Positions 6,752 through 10,639 of a stretch of 10,639 nt of DNA are shown in pieces. The notes below the pieces were generated by a model that made no database searches, was not told the origin of the DNA, and was given only the letters and a program-made list of their open reading frames with translations. Made by a program: the position numbers and the translations under genes. The stretch is from an uncultured bacterium. Lineage in GTDB: Bacteria; Verrucomicrobiota; Kiritimatiellia; UBA8416; CALETX01. Location: NCBI GenBank assembly GCA_937920455.1, contig CALETX010000153.1, positions 1 to 10,639 on the forward strand, read 5' to 3'. Positions within the stretch are counted from its first letter, which is position 1. Each line of letters begins with the position of its first letter.

Positions 6752-8794
6752 ATGAATGATATACCGGTTGCTGATGTCAGAAATTTTGTCCTGGCGGGTC
6801 ATACAGGAAGCGGAAAAACAACCCTTGTTGACGCCATTTTGTTCAAGTTGGGGTTGAATGACAGGCTTGGTTCTCCAGCCTCGGGTACGAGCGCGGCGGA
6901 TTATACCGACGAGGAGCGTTCAAGGAAGATCACTCTTTTCGCAAAGCCCTTCACCGGGGTTTATCAGAGCGCGGCGGGAAAGAAGATCGGTATTGTGGTG
7001 ACCGACACTCCGGGCTACATGGATTTCTTCGGGCAGGTGCTCTCCGCGACGCGGGCCGCGGAGACAGCCGTGCTTGTTGTTGACGCGGTTGCAGGACTTC
7101 AGGTGGGCAGCTACAAGGTATGGAAATGTTTCGAAAAGGCCAAAATGCCTCGCGCGATTGTCATTACCGGCATAGACAAGGAAAATGCCGATTTCTGGAA
7201 GACGGTGGAACAGATTCGCGGCGCTTTTGGTGCAAAGTGCGCGCCGGTCACTGCTCCCTCTGACGATTGTAAGAAGGTTGTTGACATCGTAGCGTCTGGC
7301 TCGTCGTTGCCGGCCTCTAGTTCAAAGGCACGCGAAATACTGGGCACGCTGGTTGAGATCGCAGCTGAGACCAACGATGCGCTAATAGAGAAGTATTTGA
7401 ATGGAGAGCAGCTTTCGGCCGATGAAATTGCCGAAGGTCTGCGCGCAGCCGTTGCTAGGGGCACGCTGGTTCCGATTTTTTGCGTATCGGCTCCGAAAGA
7501 TCTGGGGCTTACGGAACTGCTGGAGGGTGTTACGGCTCTGTTTCCGTCGCCATTGGCGGTCAAGAAGTTTGATTTGGAAGGGAAGGATGTGCGGACCGAG
7601 GCTGATGCCCCGTTTGTTGGCTTTGTATGGCGCGTCGTGAATGATCCGTTCATAGGCCAGATGACATTTGTCCGTGTGATCGGCGGGACTCTCACTCCGG
7701 AGGGAGAAATACTAAACGCTTCCAAGGACCAGAAGGAGAGGCTTTCATCGCTGGTGGTTGTGAACGGGCGGAAATCCTCGCCGGTTGAGAGAGCCACTGC
7801 GGGCGATATAGTGGCCATCCCCAAATTGAAGGCGACTTCCGTGTGCGACACGCTGTGCGCTTTGGGAACGAAGACGATCCTTCCCAGGCTGGAGTTTCCT
7901 CAGCCGGTGGCGATCATGTGTGTGACGGCGAAAACCCAGGCCGATGAGGATAAGATCGGCGTGGCCTTGAACCGAGTTGCCGAGGAGGATCCGACGCTGA
8001 AGGTCGAAAGGAACCGGGAAACCAAACAGACGCTGCTCGCGGGTCTGGGGGACGTGCATCTGGACGTTGCGGTGGAGATGATGAGAAACCGCAGCAAGGT
8101 GGACGTGACGTTGAGCTTGCCCAAGGTCGCTTATCGTGAAACGGTGACGGCGCTTGGTGAAGGACACTATAAGCACAAGAAACAGACCGGCGGACGCGGC
8201 CAATACGGAGAGGTGTATCTGAAGGTGCAGCCTAAGGCCAAGGACGATGAGGAATGGTTCGAGGATGCAATCGTGGGTGGCGCGATTCCGGGCAACTTTA
8301 TTCCGGCGGTGCAGAAAGGCGTGCTTGAAGGCATGGCATCGGGCACGGTGGCGGGCTATCCCGTGCAGGACGTGAAGGTTATTGTGTACGATGGATCGTA
8401 TCATGAGGTTGACTCCTCGGAAATAGCGTTCAAGATCGCGGCCAGCAGGGCATTCCGGGACGCCATGGGCAAGGCCAGGCCGGTTCTTCTTGAACCGATA
8501 ATGACGGTGAAAGTATGGACGCCGGAAGCGTTCATGGGCGAGATCAACGGAGATCTCAACCACAAGCGGGGGCGCATTCTGGGCATGGATACCGAGGATG
8601 GGATGCAGGTGATTACGGCAGAAGTTCCGCAGGCCGAGCTTTTCAGGTACGCTGCTGAGCTGAGGAGCATAACGGGCGGGCAGGGATCGTTTGAGATGAA
8701 TTTTTGCAGGTACGACGTGGTTCCTTCGAATGTGGCTCAAAAGATCATAGCGGCTGCCGCCGCAGACAGGAAGAAGGAGGAGGAAGAGGACTGA
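6752..8794 (+). CDS. Elongation factor G-like GTPase (EF-G paralogue)
   Basis: A 680-residue translational GTPase with all EF-G domains. G1 is GHTGSGKTT (16-24; canonical EF-G AHIDAGKTT). The switch I motif is RKIT (58-61; canonical RGIT). G3 is DTPGYMDF (85-92; canonical DTPGHVDF), so the catalytic His is Tyr. G4 is TGID (139-142; canonical NKMD). G5 is CVSA. Domain IV is well kept, with HYKHKKQTGGRGQYGEVYLK near 470 and a full C-terminal domain V with GQGSFEM. The GHxGxGKTT plus DTPGY combination marks the FusA2/EF-G-2-like paralogues, not the housekeeping translocase fusA. Their roles (special translocation, back-translocation or recycling) are not settled. ATG 6752 is chosen because the P-loop begins 16 residues later and GGAGAAGG lies at 6734-6741; an upstream in-frame ATG at 6671 adds non-conserved residues. 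It ends in a charged KKEEEED tail whose codons serve as the next gene's ribosome binding site. Confidence 0.88.
   Translation: MNDIPVADVRNFVLAGHTGSGKTTLVDAILFKLGLNDRLGSPASGTSAADYTDEERSRKITLFAKPFTGVYQSAAGKKIGIVVTDTPGYMDFFGQVLSATRAAETAVLVVDAVAGLQVGSYKVWKCFEKAKMPRAIVITGIDKENADFWKTVEQIRGAFGAKCAPVTAPSDDCKKVVDIVASGSSLPASSSKAREILGTLVEIAAETNDALIEKYLNGEQLSADEIAEGLRAAVARGTLVPIFCVSAPKDLGLTELLEGVTALFPSPLAVKKFDLEGKDVRTEADAPFVGFVWRVVNDPFIGQMTFVRVIGGTLTPEGEILNASKDQKERLSSLVVVNGRKSSPVERATAGDIVAIPKLKATSVCDTLCALGTKTILPRLEFPQPVAIMCVTAKTQADEDKIGVALNRVAEEDPTLKVERNRETKQTLLAGLGDVHLDVAVEMMRNRSKVDVTLSLPKVAYRETVTALGEGHYKHKKQTGGRGQYGEVYLKVQPKAKDDEEWFEDAIVGGAIPGNFIPAVQKGVLEGMASGTVAGYPVQDVKVIVYDGSYHEVDSSEIAFKIAASRAFRDAMGKARPVLLEPIMTVKVWTPEAFMGEINGDLNHKRGRILGMDTEDGMQVITAEVPQAELFRYAAELRSITGGQGSFEMNFCRYDVVPSNVAQKIIAAAAADRKKEEEED
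8774..8783 (+). promoter_or_regulatory. Ribosome binding site inside the EF-G-like gene for the radical SAM gene
   Basis: AAGGAGGAGG is a near-perfect anti-Shine-Dalgarno match. Its second AGGAGG (8778-8783) ends seven bases before CTG 8791, the ideal distance. It is formed by the Lys/Glu codons that end the EF-G-like protein and decides the start proposed for the next gene. Confidence 0.65.
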
Positions 8795-9696
8795 ACGGCG
8801 CATATCCCGTCCGGTGCGAGTTGTGCCCACGGCGCTGCGGCGTGAATAGAATGGCTGGCGACAAAGGTTGGTGCGCTGCGGGGCGGGAGCCGGAGGTGTA
8901 CCGATACGGACCTCACCACGGCGAGGAACCGCCAATCTCCGGAACAAGGGGATCCGGGACAGTTTTTTTCAGCCGCTGCACGATGTCCTGTCTTTACTGT
9001 CAGAACTTTCCGTGGAGCCAGCAGGGGGAGGGACAGGTGATGTCGGCAGAGGGCTTGAGAGGGATATTGCGCGATCTTGCCGAGCGGGGCTGCCATAATT
9101 GGAATGTTGTCAGTCCAACGCCATGGCTGCCGTGGATCGAAGAGGCTGTAGCTAGGGCCCGTTCGGAGGGGTATGATCTGCCGGTTGTTTGCAACACAAG
9201 CGGCTTCGAACGTCCCGAGACTCTGCGGCGGTATGAGGAGGTTTTTGACATTTATCTAACGGATCTGCGCTATTCGCGAAGGGAATCGGCCGCCGAGGGT
9301 TCCGGTTGCGGCGCTTACGCTGATGCCGCCAGGCGGGCGCTTGTGGAAATGTGGCGGATGAAAGGGCCGCTGAAAACAGACGACGATGGCGTGGCGGTCA
9401 GTGGAGTGATTTGCCGGGTTCTCGTTTTGCCTGGAAAGGCGCAGGAAGCAGTTGAAAATCTGGAGTGGATTGCAGATACTATAGGGCGCAGTATCCATGT
9501 CAGTATTATGAGCCAGTACATTCCGACGAACCGGGCGGTTGCGCCGCCGTGGAACAGGAGAATAACGCCGGAGGAGTATGAGCTGGTTACGGCAGCTGCG
9601 GAGCGGCTTGGCCTGGTTTCAGGATGGATACAGGACATGGAGGCAGAAACGCCTCTCGGACTGGTGGGCTTTGAAATGCCGGCCGGCCGTGGCTGA
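8791..9696 (+). CDS. PflX/PflA-like radical SAM protein, probable CTG start
   Basis: A 301-residue radical SAM protein of the COG1313 type (relatives of pyruvate formate-lyase activating enzymes). The SAM-cluster motif CTMSCLYCQN has C63, C67, C70. An N-terminal second Cys set, CELCPRRC (9-16) and GDKGWC (23-28), is typical of this family and must belong to the protein, so translation begins before 8815. Later conserved parts include NVVSPTPW (about 113-120), VVCNTSGF, DIYLTDLRY, and MSQYIPTN near 240. No ATG or GTG precedes the Cys set in frame after the strong ribosome binding site. CTG 8791 overlaps the EF-G-like stop (CTGA) and is best placed; TTG 8704 is the alternative but would overlap the upstream gene by 91 bases. 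The target protein is unknown: no glycyl radical enzyme is visible here. It is co-transcribed with the EF-G-like gene and probably yebC. Confidence 0.82.
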   Translation: MNGAYPVRCELCPRRCGVNRMAGDKGWCAAGREPEVYRYGPHHGEEPPISGTRGSGTVFFSRCTMSCLYCQNFPWSQQGEGQVMSAEGLRGILRDLAERGCHNWNVVSPTPWLPWIEEAVARARSEGYDLPVVCNTSGFERPETLRRYEEVFDIYLTDLRYSRRESAAEGSGCGAYADAARRALVEMWRMKGPLKTDDDGVAVSGVICRVLVLPGKAQEAVENLEWIADTIGRSIHVSIMSQYIPTNRAVAPPWNRRITPEEYELVTAAAERLGLVSGWIQDMEAETPLGLVGFEMPAGRG

Positions 9697-9722
9697 AGGT
9701 TTGAAAGACAAGGAGCAGGAAC

Positions 9723-10481
9723 ATGAGCGGACACAGTAAATGGAAGACCATTCAACATAAGAAGGGCGCAGCGGACGCTAAACGTGGAAAGATCTTCAGC
9801 AAGTTGAGCAAGGAGCTGATGGTGGCAGCACGCAAAGGAAGCGATCCTGCCACTAATCCAGCGCTGCGTGCGGTGATTCTGAAGGCAAAGAGCGTCAATA
9901 TGCCCAGTGATAACATTACCCGCGCTATAAAGAAGGGAGCGGGCGAACTGGAGGGCCAGACCCTTGAGGAGATCATGTTTGAAACCTTCGTGGCTGGCGG
10001 AGTAGGGATCGTTATTATCTGTCTGACCGACAACAAGAACCGTACCACCTCCGAGATTCGCCACATTCTCACCAGGCACGGCGTAAACTTCGCAGCGCAG
10101 AACTCAGTATCGCGAGGTTTTGCAAGGAAAGGACAGATACTCATTGATGCGCGCAGCGTTGAGGAGGATAAGCTCATGGAGGTGGCGCTCAACGCGGGCG
10201 CGGAGGACATGAGCCGGGACGGCGATCATTTTGAGGTTATCACCGATCCCTCCGCGCTGAGCGACGTAAACGAGGCACTGGAAAAGGCTGGCATCAAGCC
10301 CGCCAGCGCCGAAGTGGCGCTGATTCCGCTGGCCTATGTGAAGGTGAGCGACGCCGACAAGGCCAGGGCTGTGATGAAGTTCATTGCTGATCTGGAAGAC
10401 CATGATGATGTTCAGAACGTGTATACGAACATGGAGATGGACGACGCCCTGCTCGGCGAGCTGGAAACGGCGCAGGGCTGA
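9723..10481 (+). CDS. yebC: YebC/PmpR family protein
   Basis: A 252-residue member of the universal YebC/TACO1 family, full length. It opens with the signature MSGHSKWKTIQHKKGAADAK and continues KRGKIFSKLSKELMVAARKG (19-38), NMPSDNITRAIKKG (about 59-72) and the C-terminal alpha/beta domains with VYTNMEM near the end. Older literature treats it as a DNA-binding transcriptional regulator. Mitochondrial TACO1 and recent bacterial work link the family to translation, relieving ribosome stalling at proline-rich stretches. Start ATG 9723 has AGGAG at 9711-9715, seven bases before it. It sits directly ahead of ruvC, the classic bacterial order, with an 18-base gap and a second ribosome binding site, AGGAGA (10481-10486), overlapping its stop. 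Confidence 0.95.
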   Translation: MSGHSKWKTIQHKKGAADAKRGKIFSKLSKELMVAARKGSDPATNPALRAVILKAKSVNMPSDNITRAIKKGAGELEGQTLEEIMFETFVAGGVGIVIICLTDNKNRTTSEIRHILTRHGVNFAAQNSVSRGFARKGQILIDARSVEEDKLMEVALNAGAEDMSRDGDHFEVITDPSALSDVNEALEKAGIKPASAEVALIPLAYVKVSDADKARAVMKFIADLEDHDDVQNVYTNMEMDDALLGELETAQG

Positions 10482-10499
10482 GGAGACGGCATTGCCGCC

Positions 10500-10639
10500 A
10501 TGCATGGGACCGATCGCGTGCTTGGGGTGGACACGTCCCTGAGATCTACAGGGGTGGCTGTGGTGGAGGCCCGTGGAAACCGCCTGTCGGTCGTGCAGTA
10601 TGGAACGATAAGACCGCGCAGAAGCGCTTCTCATTCAGA
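10500..10639 (+). CDS. ruvC: Holliday junction resolvase RuvC (partial, N-terminal 46 codons)
   Basis: The dimeric endonuclease that resolves Holliday junctions with RuvAB. Only the first strands of its RNase H-like fold are in the window. VLGVDTSLRSTGVAVVE (7-23) matches the opening beta-hairpin, and D11 is the first metal-binding catalytic Asp. Many homologues have DPG or DPS after the Asp where this has DTS. ATG 10500 follows AGGAGA at 10481-10486 with a spacing of 13 bases, slightly long. The conserved strand begins at residue 7, so no longer start is needed. The context after yebC strongly supports the call. Confidence 0.85.
   Translation, partial: MHGTDRVLGVDTSLRSTGVAVVEARGNRLSVVQYGTIRPRRSASHS

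Noticed and set aside
6732..6755. A 7-codon leader-like frame (MEKAELV) ending in ATGA with the EF-G-like start
   Set aside because: It would fit translational coupling, but it is too short to distinguish from chance and has no attenuator hairpins.
7745..8947. A 400-codon open frame on the minus strand opposite the EF-G-like gene
   Set aside because: It is antisense to a well-conserved GTPase, is rich in Arg/His/Leu with no recognisable domain, and its openness follows from the codon bias of the plus-strand gene.

Overview
This is a chromosomal segment, apparently of moderate to slightly high GC, from a Gram-negative bacterium. The AsmA-like envelope protein, the yebC-ruvC order, the MTRFR-like GGQ protein and the remnants of a DUF4338 gene and a family-20-like glycoside hydrolase fit a member of the PVC superphylum (Kiritimatiellota, Lentisphaerota or Verrucomicrobiota type). 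That placement is inference from gene content, not a measured phylogeny.

Layout. (1) Positions 1-814, minus strand: a prephenate dehydratase with a C-terminal ACT domain (phenylalanine synthesis). Its 3' end runs off the left edge. (2) Positions 815-935: a divergent intergenic region. (3) Positions 936-5691, plus strand: a tight five-gene run made of a small GGQ peptidyl-tRNA hydrolase-like release factor, a PPC/DUF296 domain protein, a 625-residue AsmA-like inner-membrane protein, MiaB (tRNA methylthiolation) and a small multi-pass membrane protein of unknown function. Several junctions overlap or nearly overlap. (4) Positions 5692-6751: about 1 kb with no intact gene. It is a gene graveyard holding minus-strand remnants of a glycoside hydrolase-like gene (frame broken near 5862-5884) and an N-terminal-type piece of a DUF4338 (DruA-like, often transposon-associated) gene. 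(5) Positions 6752-10639, plus strand: an EF-G paralogue with altered GTPase motifs, a PflX/PflA-like radical SAM protein that appears to start at a CTG overlapping the EF-G stop, YebC, and the first 46 codons of RuvC.

Several genes share a theme of keeping translation running: the GGQ rescue-type factor, MiaB, the EF-G-like GTPase and YebC. They are mixed with a membrane protein, a radical SAM activase-like enzyme and the Holliday-junction resolvase. I see no CRISPR array, tRNA, rRNA, intact insertion sequence or clearly new multigene system. The most useful second looks are the unusual residues in otherwise familiar enzymes (EF-G paralogue, prephenate dehydratase, MiaB), the likely CTG start, and the unannotated pseudogene block between the two operons.
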